From assembly GCA_034769895.1 (NCBI GenBank), contig CM068372.1:438406958-438470957 (forward strand): DNA of 64,000 bases. Direction: 5' to 3'. The notes beneath the pieces are model-generated. The model saw only the letters and a program-made list of their open reading frames with translations, was not told the origin of the DNA and did no database searches. The stretch's first letter is position 1. Every line of letters starts with the position of its first letter. This DNA comes from Magicicada septendecula. Taxonomy: Eukaryota; Arthropoda; Insecta; Hemiptera; Cicadidae. Below are positions 43,931-57,500 of this stretch, piece by piece. Position numbers and translations under genes: made by a program.

Positions 43931-45617
43931 TGTGAACACTGCAGTCCACGTGGACGCGGCGTTAGTACTTTGTAGTATTCAGCATCTACAGCTTATCTCA
44001 CCTTCAATGAAGCCGAGCCGTTGTGTCGATGTCATTCTGCATAAGCGATCTACAGGAAAGTGTCAACAACGCAACTACATGGATGGGGTAAGTAAATTAC
44101 ATGAACACTGCAGTCCACGTGGACGCGGCGTTACTACTTTGTAGTATTCAGCAACTACAGCTTACCTCACGGTCAATGAAGCCGAGCCGTTGTGTCGATG
44201 TCATTCTGCATAAGCGATCTACAGGAAAGTGTCAACAACGCAACTACATGGATGGAGTAAGTAAATTACATGAACACTGCAGTCCACGTGGACGCGGCGT
44301 TGTACTTTGTAGTATTCAGCAACTACAGCTTATCTCACCTTCAATGAAGCCGAGCCGTTGTGTCGATGTCATTCTGCATAAGCGATCTACAGGAAAGTGT
44401 CAACAACGCAACTACATGGATGGAGTAAGTAAATTACATGAACACTGCAGTCCACGTGGATGCGGCGTTAGTACTTTGTAGTATTCAGCAACTACAGCTT
44501 ATCTCACGGTCAATGAAGCCGAGCCGTTGTGTCGATGTCATTCTGCATAAGCGATCTACAGGAAAGTGTCAACAACGCAACTATATGGATGGAGTAAGTA
44601 AATTACATGAACACTGCAGTCCACGTGGACGCGGCGTTAGTACTTTGTAGTATTCAGCAACTACAGCTTATCTCACGGTCAATGAAGCCGAGCCGTTGTG
44701 TCGATGTCATTCTGCATAAGCGATCTACAGGAAAGTGTCAACAACGCAACTACATGGATGGAGTAAGTAAATTACATGAACACTGCAGTCCACGTGGACG
44801 CGGCGTTGTACTTTGTAGTATTCAGCAACTACAGCTTATCTCATGGTCAATGAAGCCGAGCCGTTGTGTCGATGTCATTCTGCATAAGCGATCTACAGGA
44901 AAGTGTCAACAACGCAACTATATGGATGGAGTAAGTAAATTACATGAACACTGCAGTCCACGTGGACGCGGCGTTAGTACTTTGTAGTATTCAGCAACTA
45001 CAGCTTATCTCACGGTCAATGAAGCCGAGCCGTTGTGTCGATGTCATTCTGCAAAAGCGATCTACAGGAAAGTGTCAACAACGCAACTACATGGATGGAG
45101 TAAGTAAATTACATGAACACTGCAGTCCACGTGGACGCGGCGTTACTACTTTGTAGTATTCAGCAACTACAGCTTATCTCACCTTCAATGAAGCCGAGCC
45201 GTTGTGTCGATGTCATTCTGCATAAGCGATCTACAGGAAAGTGTCAACAACGCAACTATATGGATGGAGTAAGTAAATTACATGAACACTGCAGTCCACG
45301 TGGACGCGGCGTTGTACTTTGTAGTATTCAGCAACTACAGCTTATCTCACGGTCAATGAAGCCGAGCCGTTGTGTCGATGTCATTCTGCATAAGCGATCT
45401 ACAGGAAAGTGTCAACAACGCAACTACATGGATGGAGTAAGTAAATTACATGAACACTGCAGTCCACGTGGACGCGGCGTTGTACTTTGTAGTATTCAGC
45501 AACTACAGCTTATCTCATGGTCAATGAAGCCGAGCCGTTGTGTCGATGTCATTCTGCATAAGCGATCTACAGGAAAGTGTCAACAACGCAACTATATGGA
45601 TGGAGTAAGTAAATTAC

Positions 45618-48600
45618 ATGAACACTGCAGTCCACGTGGACGCGGCGTTAGTACTTTGTAGTATTCAGCAACTACAGCTTATCTCACGGTCAATGAAGCC
45701 GAGCCGTTGTGTCGATGTCATTCTGCAAAAGCGATCTACAGGAAAGTGTCAACAACGCAACTACATGGATGGAGTAAGTAAATTACATGAACACTGCAGT
45801 CCACGTGGACGCGGCGTTACTACTTTGTAGTATTCAGCAACTACAGCTTATCTCACCTTCAATGAAGCCGAGCCGTTGTGTCGATGTCATTCTGCATAAG
45901 CGATCTACAGGAAAGTGTCAACAACGCAACTATATGGATGGAGTAAGTAAATTACATGAACACTGCAGTCCACGTGGACGCGGCGTTGTACTTTGTAGTA
46001 TTCAGCAACTACAGCTTATCTCACCTTCAATGAAGCCGAGCCGTTGTGTCGATGTCATTCTGCATAAGCGATCTACAGGAAAGTGTCAACAACGCAACTA
46101 CATGGATGGAGTAAGTAAATTACATGAACACTGCAGTCCACGTGGATGCGGCGTTACTACTTTGTAGTATTCAGCAACTACAGCTTATCTCACCTTCAAT
46201 GAAGCCGAGCCGTTGTGTCGATGTCATTCTGCATAAGCGATCTACAGGAAAGTGTCAACAACGCAACTACATGGATGGAGTAAGTAAATTACATGAACAC
46301 TGCAGTCCACGTGGACGCGGCGTTACTACTTTGTAGTATTCAGCAACTACAGCTTATCTCACCTTCAATGAAGCCGAGCCGTTGTGTCGATGTCATTCTG
46401 CATAAGCGATCTACAGGAAAGTGTCAACAACGCAACTACATGGATGGAGTAAGTAAATTACATGAACACTGCAGTCCACGTGGACGCGGCGTTGTACTTT
46501 GTAGTATTCAGCAACTACAGCTTATCTCACGGTCAATGAAGCCGAGCCGTTGTGTCGATGTCATTCTGCATAAGCGATCTACAGGAAAGTGTCAACAACG
46601 CAACTACATGGATGGAGTAAGTAAATTACATGAACACTGCAGTCCACGTGGATGCGGCGTTAGTACTTTGTAGTATTCAGCAACTACAGCTTATCACACG
46701 GTCAATGAAGCCGAGCCGTTGTGTCGATGTCATTCTGCATAAGCGATCTACAGGAAAGTGTCAACAACGCAACTACATGGATGGAGTAAGTAAATTACAT
46801 GAACACTGCAGTCCACGTGGATGCGGCGTTAGTACTTTGTAGTATTCAGCAACTACAGCTTATCTCACGGTCAATGAAGCCGAGCCGTTGTGTCGATGTC
46901 ATTCTGCATAAGCGATCTACAGGAAAGTGTCAACAACGCAACTATATGGATGGAGTAAGTAAATTACATGAACACTGCAGTCCACGTGGACGCGGCGTTA
47001 CTACTTTGTAGTATTCAGCAACTACAGCTTACCTCACGGTCAATGAAGCCGAGCCGTTGTGTCGATGTCATTCTGCATAAGCGATCTACAGGAAAGTGTC
47101 AACAACGCAACTACATGGATGGAGTAAGTAAATTACATGAACACTGCAGTCCACGTGGACGCGGCGTTGTACTTTGTAGTATTCAGCAACTACAGCTTAT
47201 CTCACCTTCAATGAAGCCGAGCCGTTGTGTCGATGTCATTCTGCATAAGCGATCTACAGGAAAGTGTCAACAACGCAACTACATGGATGGAGTAAGTAAA
47301 TTACATGAACACTGCAGTCCACGTGGATGCGGCGTTAGTACTTTGTAGTATTCAGCAACTACAGCTTATCTCACGGTCAATGAAGCCGAGCCGTTGTGTC
47401 GATGTCATTCTGCATAAGCGATCTACAGGAAAGTGTCAACAACGCAACTATATGGATGGAGTAAGTAAATTACATGAACACTGCAGTCCACGTGGACGCG
47501 GCGTTACTACTTTGTAGTGTTCAGCAACTACAGCTTATCTCACCTTCAATGAAGCCGAGCCGTTGTGTCGATGTCATTCTGCATAAGCGATCTACAGGAA
47601 AGTGTCAACAACGCAACTACATGGATGGAGTAAGTAAATTACATGAACACTGCAGTCCACGTGGACGCGGCGTTACTACTTTGTAGTATTCAGCAACTAC
47701 AGCTTATCTCACCTTCAATGAAGCCGAGCCGTTGTGTCGATGTCATTCTGCATAAGTGATCTACAGGAAAGTGTCAACAACGCAACTACATGGATGGAGT
47801 AAGTAAATTACATGAACACTGCAGTCCACGTGGACGCGGCGTTGTACTTTGTAGTATTCAGCAACTACAGCTTATCTCACCTTCAATGAAGCCGAGCCGT
47901 TGTGTCGATGTCATTCTGCATAAGCGATCTACAGGAAAGTGTCAACAACGCAACTACATGGATGGAGTAAGTAAATTACATGAACACTGCAGTCCACGTG
48001 GATGCGGCGTTACTACTTTGTAGTATTCAGCAACTACAACTTATCTCACCTTCAATGAAGCCGAGCCGTTGTGTCGATGTCATTCTGCATAAGCGATCTA
48101 CAGGAAAGTGTCAACAACGCAACTATATGGATGGAGTAAGTAAATTACATGAACACTGCAGTCCACGTGGACGCGGCGTTAGTACTTTGTAGTATTCAGC
48201 AACTACAGCTTATCTCACGGTCAATGAAGCCGAGCCGTTGTGTCGATGTCATTCTGCAAAAGCGATCTACAGGAAAGTGTCAACAACGCAACTACATGGA
48301 TGGAGTAAGTAAATTACATGAACACTGCAGTCCACGTGGACGCGGCGTTACTACTTTGTAGTATTCAGCAACTACAGCTTATCTCACCTTCAATGAAGCC
48401 GAGCCGTTGTGTCGATGTCATTCTGCATAAGCGATCTACAGGAAAGTGTCAACAACGCAACTATATGGATGGAGTAAGTAAATTACATGAACACTGCAGT
48501 CCACGTGGACGCGGCGTTGTACTTTGTAGTATTCAGCAACTACAGCTTATCTCACCTTCAATGAAGCCGAGCCGTTGTGTCGATGTCATTCTGCATAAGC

Positions 48601-51500
48601 GATCTACAGGAAAGTGTCAACAACGCAACTACATGGATGGAGTAAGTAAATTACATGAACACTGCAGTCCACGTGGATGCGGCGTTACTACTTTGTAGTA
48701 TTCAGCAACTACAGCTTATCTCACCTTCAATGAAGCCGAGCCGTTGTGTCGATGTCATTCTGCATAAGCGATCTACAGGAAAGTGTCAACAACGCAACTA
48801 CATGGATGGAGTAAGTAAATTACATGAACACTGCAGTCCACGTGGACGCGGCGTTACTACTTTGTAGTATTCAGCAACTACAGCTTATCTCACCTTCAAT
48901 GAAGCCGAGCCGTTGTGTCGATGTCATTCTGCATAAGCGATCTACAGGAAAGTGTCAACAACGCAACTACATGGATGGAGTAAGTAAATTACATGAACAC
49001 TGCAGTCCACGTGGACGCGGCGTTGTACTTTGTAGTATTCAGCAACTACAGCTTATCTCACGGTCAATGAAGCCGAGCCGTTGTGTCGATGTCATTCTGC
49101 ATAAGCGATCTACAGGAAAGTGTCAACAACGCAACTACATGGATGGAGTAAGTAAATTACATGAACACTGCAGTCCACGTGGATGCGGCGTTAGTACTTT
49201 GTAGTATTCAGCAACTACAGCTTATCACACGGTCAATGAAGCCGAGCCGTTGTGTCGATGTCATTCTGCATAAGCGATCTACAGGAAAGTGTCAACAACG
49301 CAACTACATGGATGGAGTAAGTAAATTACATGAACACTGCAGTCCACGTGGATGCGGCGTTAGTACTTTGTAGTATTCAGCAACTACAGCTTATCTCACG
49401 GTCAATGAAGCCGAGCCGTTGTGTCGATGTCATTCTGCATAAGCGATCTACAGGAAAGTGTCAACAACGCAACTATATGGATGGAGTAAGTAAATTACAT
49501 GAACACTGCAGTCCACGTGGACGCGGCGTTACTACTTTGTAGTATTCAGCAACTACAGCTTACCTCACGGTCAATGAAGCCGAGCCGTTGTGTCGATGTC
49601 ATTCTGCATAAGCGATCTACAGGAAAGTGTCAACAACGCAACTACATGGATGGAGTAAGTAAATTACATGAACACTGCAGTCCACGTGGACGCGGCGTTG
49701 TACTTTGTAGTATTCAGCAACTACAGCTTATCTCACCTTCAATGAAGCCGAGCCGTTGTGTCGATGTCATTCTGCATAAGCGATCTACAGGAAAGTGTCA
49801 ACAACGCAACTACATGGATGGAGTAAGTAAATTACATGAACACTGCAGTCCACGTGGATGCGGCGTTAGTACTTTGTAGTATTCAGCAACTACAGCTTAT
49901 CTCACGGTCAATGAAGCCGAGCCGTTGTGTCGATGTCATTCTGCATAAGCGATCTACAGGAAAGTGTCAACAACGCAACTATATGGATGGAGTAAGTAAA
50001 TTACATGAACACTGCAGTCCACGTGGACGCGGCGTTACTACTTTGTAGTGTTCAGCAACTACAGCTTATCTCACCTTCAATGAAGCCGAGCCGTTGTGTC
50101 GATGTCATTCTGCATAAGCGATCTACAGGAAAGTGTCAACAACGCAACTACATGGATGGAGTAAGTAAATTACATGAACACTGCAGTCCACGTGGACGCG
50201 GCGTTACTACTTTGTAGTATTCAGCAACTACAGCTTATCTCACCTTCAATGAAGCCGAGCCGTTGTGTCGATGTCATTCTGCATAAGTGATCTACAGGAA
50301 AGTGTCAACAACGCAACTACATGGATGGAGTAAGTAAATTACATGAACACTGCAGTCCACGTGGACGCGGCGTTGTACTTTGTAGTATTCAGCAACTACA
50401 GCTTATCTCACCTTCAATGAAGCCGAGCCGTTGTGTCGATGTCATTCTGCATAAGCGATCTACAGGAAAGTGTCAACAACGCAACTACATGGATGGAGTA
50501 AGTAAATTACATGAACACTGCAGTCCACGTGGATGCGGCGTTACTACTTTGTAGTATTCAGCAACTACAACTTATCTCACCTTCAATGAAGCCGAGCCGT
50601 TGTGTCGATGTCATTCTGCATAAGCGATCTACAGGAAAGTGTCAACAACGCAACTATATGGATGGAGTAAGTAAATTACATGAACACTGCAGTCCACGTG
50701 GACGCGGCGTTAGTACTTTGTAGTATTCAGCAACTACAGCTTATCTCACGGTCAATGAAGCCGAGCCGTTGTGTCGATGTCATTCTGCAAAAGCGATCTA
50801 CAGGAAAGTGTCAACAACGCAACTACATGGATGGAGTAAGTAAATTACATGAACACTGCAGTCCACGTGGACGCGGCGTTACTACTTTGTAGTATTCAGC
50901 AACTACAGCTTATCTCACCTTCAATGAAGCCGAGCCGTTGTGTCGATGTCATTCTGCATAAGCGATCTACAGGAAAGTGTCAACAACGCAACTATATGGA
51001 TGGAGTAAGTAAATTACATGAACACTGCAGTCCACGTGGACGCGGCGTTGTACTTTGTAGTATTCAGCAACTACAGCTTATCTCACCTTCAATGAAGCCG
51101 AGCCGTTGTGTCGATGTCATTCTGCATAAGCGATCTACAGGAAAGTGTCAACAACGCAACTACATGGATGGAGTAAGTAAATTACATGAACACTGCAGTC
51201 CACGTGGATGCGGCGTTACTACTTTGTAGTATTCAGCAACTACAGCTTATCTCACCTTCAATGAAGCCGAGCCGTTGTGTCGATGTCATTCTGCATAAGC
51301 GATCTACAGGAAAGTGTCAACAACGCAACTACATGGATGGAGTAAGTAAATTACATGAACACTGCAGTCCACGTGGACGCGGCGTTACTACTTTGTAGTA
51401 TTCAGCAACTACAGCTTATCTCACCTTCAATGAAGCCGAGCCGTTGTGTCGATGTCATTCTGCATAAGCGATCTACAGGAAAGTGTCAACAACGCAACTA
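45618..51500 (+). repeat. Higher-order repeat, 2,531-bp period (15 monomers)
   Basis: The pattern of monomer variants repeats at exactly 2,531 bp (11 x 169 + 4 x 168). GCAAAAG units at 45,618, 48,149 and 50,680; TTATCACAC at 46,691 and 49,222; GTAGTGTTC units at 47,474 and 50,005; and ATAAGTGATC at about 47,755 and 50,286 all agree. There are two full copies and a partial third that diverges near 51,500. Confidence 0.9.
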
Positions 51501-54500
51501 CATGGATGGAGTAAGTAAATTACATGAACACTGCAGTCCACGTGGACGCGGCGTTACTACTTTGTAGTATTCAGCAACTACAGCTTACCTCACGGTCAAT
51601 GAAGCCGAGCCGTTGTGTCGATGTCATTCTGCATAAGCGATCTACAGGAAAGTGTCAACAACGCAACTACATGGATGGAGTAAGTAAATTACATGAACAC
51701 TGCAGTCCACGTGGACGCGGCGTTGTACTTTGTAGTATTCAGCAACTACAGCTTATCTCACCTTCAATGAAGCCGAGCCGTTGTGTCGATGTCATTCTGC
51801 ATAAGCGATCTACAGGAAAGTGTCAACAACGCAACTACATGGATGGAGTAAGTAAATTACATGAACACTGCAGTCCACGTGGATGCGGCGTTAGTACTTT
51901 GTAGTATTCAGCAACTACAGCTTATCTCACGGTCAATGAAGCCGAGCCGTTGTGTCGATGTCATTCTGCATAAGCGATCTACAGGAAAGTGTCAACAACG
52001 CAACTATATGGATGGAGTAAGTAAATTACATGAACACTGCAGTCCACGTGGACGCGGCGTTAGTACTTTGTAGTATTCAGCAACTACAGCTTATCTCACG
52101 GTCAATGAAGCCGAGCCGTTGTGTCGATGTCATTCTGCATAAGCGATCTACAGGAAATTGTCAACAACGCAACTACATGGATGGAGTAAGTAAATTACAT
52201 GAACACTGCAGTCCACGTGGACGCGGCGTTGTACTTTGTAGTATTCAGCAACTACAGCTTATCTCACGGTCAATGAAGCCGAGCCGTTGTGTCGATGTCA
52301 TTCTGCATAAGCGATCTACAGGAAAGTGTCAACAACGCAACTACATGGATGGAGTAAGTAAATTACATGAACACTGCAGTCCACGTGGATGCGGCGTTAG
52401 TACTTTGTAGTATTCAGCAACTACAGCTTATCACACGGTCAATGAAGCCGAGCCGTTGTGTCGATGTCATTCTGCATAAGCGATCTACAGGAAAGTGTCA
52501 ACAACGCAACTACATGGATGGAGTAAGTAAATTACATGAACACTGCAGTCCACGTGGATGCGGCGTTAGTACTTTGTAGTATTCAGCAACTACAGCTTAT
52601 CTCACGGTCAATGAAGCCGAGCCGTTGTGTCGATGTCATTCTGCATAAGCGATCTACAGGAAAGTGTCAACAACGCAACTATATGGATGGAGTAAGTAAA
52701 TTACATGAACACTGCAGTCCACGTGGACGCGGCGTTAGTACTTTGTAGTATTCAGCAACTACAGCTTATCTCACGGTCAATGAAGCCGAGCCGTTGTGCC
52801 GATGTCATTCTGCATAAGCGATCTACAGGAAAGTGTCAACAACGCAACTACATGGATGGAGTAAGTAAATTACATGAACACTGCAGTCCACGTGGACGCG
52901 GCGTTACTACTTTGTAGTATTCAGCAACTACAGCTTACCTCACGGTCAATGAAGCCGAGCCGTTGTGTCGATGTCATTCTGCATAAGCGATCTACAGGAA
53001 AGTGTCAACAACGCAACTACATGGATGGAGTAAGTAAATTACATGAACACTGCAGTCCACGTGGACGCGGCGTTGTACTTTGTAGTATTCAGCAACTACA
53101 GCTTATCTCACGGTCAATGAAGCCGAGCCGTTGTGTCGATGTCATTCTGCAAAAGCGATCTACAGGAAAGTGTCAACGCAACTACATGGATGGAGTAAGT
53201 AAATTACATGAACACTGCAGTCCACGTGGATGCGGCGTTAGTACTTTGTAGTATTCAGCAACTACAGCTTATCTCACGGTCAATGAAGCCGAGCCGTTGT
53301 GTCGATGTCATTCTGCATAAGCGATCTACAGGAAAGTGTCAACAACGCAACTATATGGATGGAGTAAGTAAATTACATGAACACTGCAGTCCACGTGGAC
53401 GCGGCGTTAGTACTTTGTAGTATTCAGCAACTACAGCTTACCTCACGGTCAATGAAGCCGAGCCGTTGTGTCGATGTCATTCTGCATAAGCGATCTACAG
53501 GAAAGTGTCAACAACGCAACTACATGGATGGAGTAAGTAAATTACATGAACACTGCAGTCCACGTGGACGCGGCGTTGTACTTTGTAGTATTCAGCAACT
53601 ACAGCTTATCTCACCTTCAATGAAGCCGAGCCGTTGTGTCGATGTCATTCTGCATAAGCGATCTACAGGAAAGTGTCAACAACGCAACTACATGGATGGA
53701 GTAAGTAAATTACATGAACACTGCAGTCCACGTGGATGCGGCGTTAACACTTTGTAGTATTCAGCAACTACAGCTTATCTCACGGTCAATGAAGCCGAGC
53801 CGTTGTGTCGATGTCATTCTGCATAAGCGATCTACAGGAAAGTGTCAACAACGCAACTATATGGATGGAGTAAGTAAATTACATGAACACTGCAGTCCAC
53901 GTGGACGCGGCGTTACTACTTTGTAGTGTTCAGCAACTACAGCTTATCTCACCTTCAATGAAGCCGAGCCGTTGTGTCGATGTCATTCTGCATAAGCGAT
54001 CTACAGGAAAGTGTCAACAACGCAACTACATGGATGGAGTAAGTAAATTACATGAACACTGCAGTCCACGTGGACGCGGCGTTGTACTTTGTAGTATTCA
54101 GCAACTACAGCTTATCTCACCTTCAATGAAGCCGAGCCGTTGTGTCGATGTCATTCTGCATAAGCGATCTACAGGAAAGTGTCAACAACGCAACTACATG
54201 GATGGAGTAAGTAAATTACATGAACACTGCAGTCCACGTGGATGCGGCGTTACTACTTTGTAGTATTCAGCAACTACAACTTATCTCACCTTCAATGAAG
54301 CCGAGCCGTTGTGTCGATGTCATTCTGCATAAGCGATCTACAGGAAAGTGTCAACAACGCAACTATATGGATGGAGTAAGTAAATTACATGAACACTGCA
54401 GTCCACGTGGACGCGGCGTTAGTACTTTGTAGTATTCAGCAACTACAGCTTATCTCACGGTCAATGAAGCCGAGCCGTTGTGTCGATGTCATTCTGCAAA

Positions 54501-57500
54501 AGCGATCTACAGGAAAGTGTCAACAACGCAACTACATGGATGGAGTAAGTAAATTACATGAACACTGCAGTCCACGTGGACGCGGCGTTACTACTTTGTA
54601 GTATTCAGCAACTACAGCTTATCTCACCTTCAATGAAGCCGAGCCGTTGTGTCGATGTCATTCTGCATAAGCGATCTACAGGAAAGTGTCAACAACGCAA
54701 CTATATGGATGGAGTAAGTAAATTACATGAACACTGCAGTCCACGTGAACGCGGCGTTGTACTTTGTAGTATTCAGCAACTACAGCTTATCTCACCTTCA
54801 ATGAAGCCGAGCCGTTGTGTCGATGTCATTCTGCATAAGCGATCTACAGGAAAGTGTCAACAACGCAACTACATGGATGGAGTAAGTAAATTACATGAAC
54901 ACTGCAGTCCACGTGGATGCGGCGTTACTACTTTGTAGTATTCAGCAACTACAGCTTATCTCACCTTCAATGAAGCCGAGCCGTTGTGTCGATGTCATTC
55001 TGCATAAGCGATCTACAGGAAAGTGTCAACAACGCAACTACATGGATGGAGTAAGTAAATTACATGAACACTGCAGTCCACGTGGATGCGGCGTTACTAC
55101 TTTGTAGTATTCAGCAACTACAACTTATCTCACCTTCAATGAAGCCGAGCCGTTGTGTCGATGTCATTCTGCATAAGCGATCTACAGGAAAGTGTCAACA
55201 ACGCAACTATATGGATGGAGTAAGTAAATTACATGAACACTGCAGTCCACGTGGACGCGGCGTTAGTACTTTGTAGTATTCAGCAACTACAGCTTATCTC
55301 ACGGTCAATGAAGCCGAGCCGTTGTGTCGATGTCATTCTGCATAAGTGATCTACAGGAAAGTGTCAACAACGCAACTACATGGATGGAGTAAGTAAATTA
55401 CATGAACACTGCAGTCCACGTGGACGCGGCGTTACTATTTTGTAGTATTCAGCAACTACAGCTTACCTCACGGTCAATGAAGCCGAGCCGTTGTGTCGAT
55501 GTCATTCTGCATAAGCGATCTACAGGAAAGTGTCAACAACGCAACTACATGGATGGAGTAAGTAAATTACATGAACACTGCAGTCCACGTGGACGCGGCG
55601 TTGTACTTTGTAGTATTCAGCAACTACAGCTTATCTCACGGTCAATGAAGCCGAGCCGTTGTGTCGATGTCATTCTGCAAAAGCGATCTACAGGAAAGTG
55701 TCAACAACGCAACTACATGGATGGAGTAAGTAAATTACATGAACACTGCAGTCCACGTGGATGCGGCGTTAGTACTTTGTAGTATTCAGCAACTACAGCT
55801 TATCTCACGGTCAATGAAGCCGAGCCGTTGTGTCGATGTCATTCTGCATAAGCGATCTACAGGAAAGTGTCAACAACGCAACTATATGGATGGAGTAAGT
55901 AAATTACATGAACACTGCAGTCCACGTGGACGCGGCGTTACTACTTTGTAGTGTTCAGCAACTACAGCTTATCTCACCTTCAATGAAGCCGAGCCGTTGT
56001 GTCGATGTCATTCTGCATAAGCGATCTACAGGAAAGTGTCAACAACGCAACTACATGGATGGAGTAAGTAAATTACATGAACACTGCAGTCCACGTGGAC
56101 GCGGCGTTACTACTTTGTAGTATTCAGCAACTACAGCTTATCTCACCTTCAATGAAGCCGAGCCGTTGTGTCGATGTCATTCTGCATAAGTGATCTACAG
56201 GAAAGTGTCAACAACGCAACTACATGGATGGAGTAAGTAAATTACATGAACACTGCAGTCCACGTGGACGCGGCGTTGTACTTTGTAGTATTCAGCAACT
56301 ACAGCTTATCTCACCTTCAATGAAGCCGAGCCGTTGTGTCGATGTCATTCTGCATAAGCGATCTACAGGAAAGTGTCAACAACGCAACTACATGGATGGA
56401 GTAAGTAAATTACATGAACACTGCAGTCCACGTGGATGCGGCGTTACTACTTTGTAGTATTCAGCAACTACAACTTATCTCACCTTCAATGAAGCCGAGC
56501 CGTTGTGTCGATGTCATTCTGCATAAGCGATCTACAGGAAAGTGTCAACAACGCAACTATATGGATGGAGTAAGTAAATTACATGAACACTGCAGTCCAC
56601 GTGGACGCGGCGTTAGTACTTTGTAGTATTCAGCAACTACAGCTTATCTCACGGTCAATGAAGCCGAGCCGTTGTGTCGATGTCATTCTGCAAAAGCGAT
56701 CTACAGGAAAGTGTCAACAACGCAACTACATGGATGGAGTAAGTAAATTACATGAACACTGCAGTCCACGTGGACGCGGCGTTACTACTTTGTAGTATTC
56801 AGCAACTACAGCTTATCTCACCTTCAATGAAGCCGAGCCGTTGTGTCGATGTCATTCTGCATAAGCGATCTACAGGAAAGTGTCAACAACGCAACTATAT
56901 GGATGGAGTAAGTAAATTACATGAACACTGCAGTCCACGTGGACGCGGCGTTGTACTTTGTAGTATTCAGCAACTACAGCTTATCTCACCTTCAATGAAG
57001 CCGAGCCGTTGTGTCGATGTCATTCTGCATAAGCGATCTACAGGAAAGTGTCAACAACGCAACTACATGGATGGAGTAAGTAAATTACATGAACACTGCA
57101 GTCCACGTGGATGCGGCGTTACTACTTTGTAGTATTCAGCAACTACAGCTTATCTCACCTTCAATGAAGCCGAGCCGTTGTGTCGATGTCATTCTGCATA
57201 AGCGATCTACAGGAAAGTGTCAACAACGCAACTACATGGATGGAGTAAGTAAATTACATGAACACTGCAGTCCACGTGGACGCGGCGTTACTACTTTGTA
57301 GTATTCAGCAACTACAGCTTATCTCACCTTCAATGAAGCCGAGCCGTTGTGTCGATGTCATTCTGCATAAGCGATCTACAGGAAAGTGTCAACAACGCAA
57401 CTACATGGATGGAGTAAGTAAATTACATGAACACTGCAGTCCACGTGGACGCGGCGTTACTACTTTGTAGTATTCAGCAACTACAGCTTATCTCACCTTC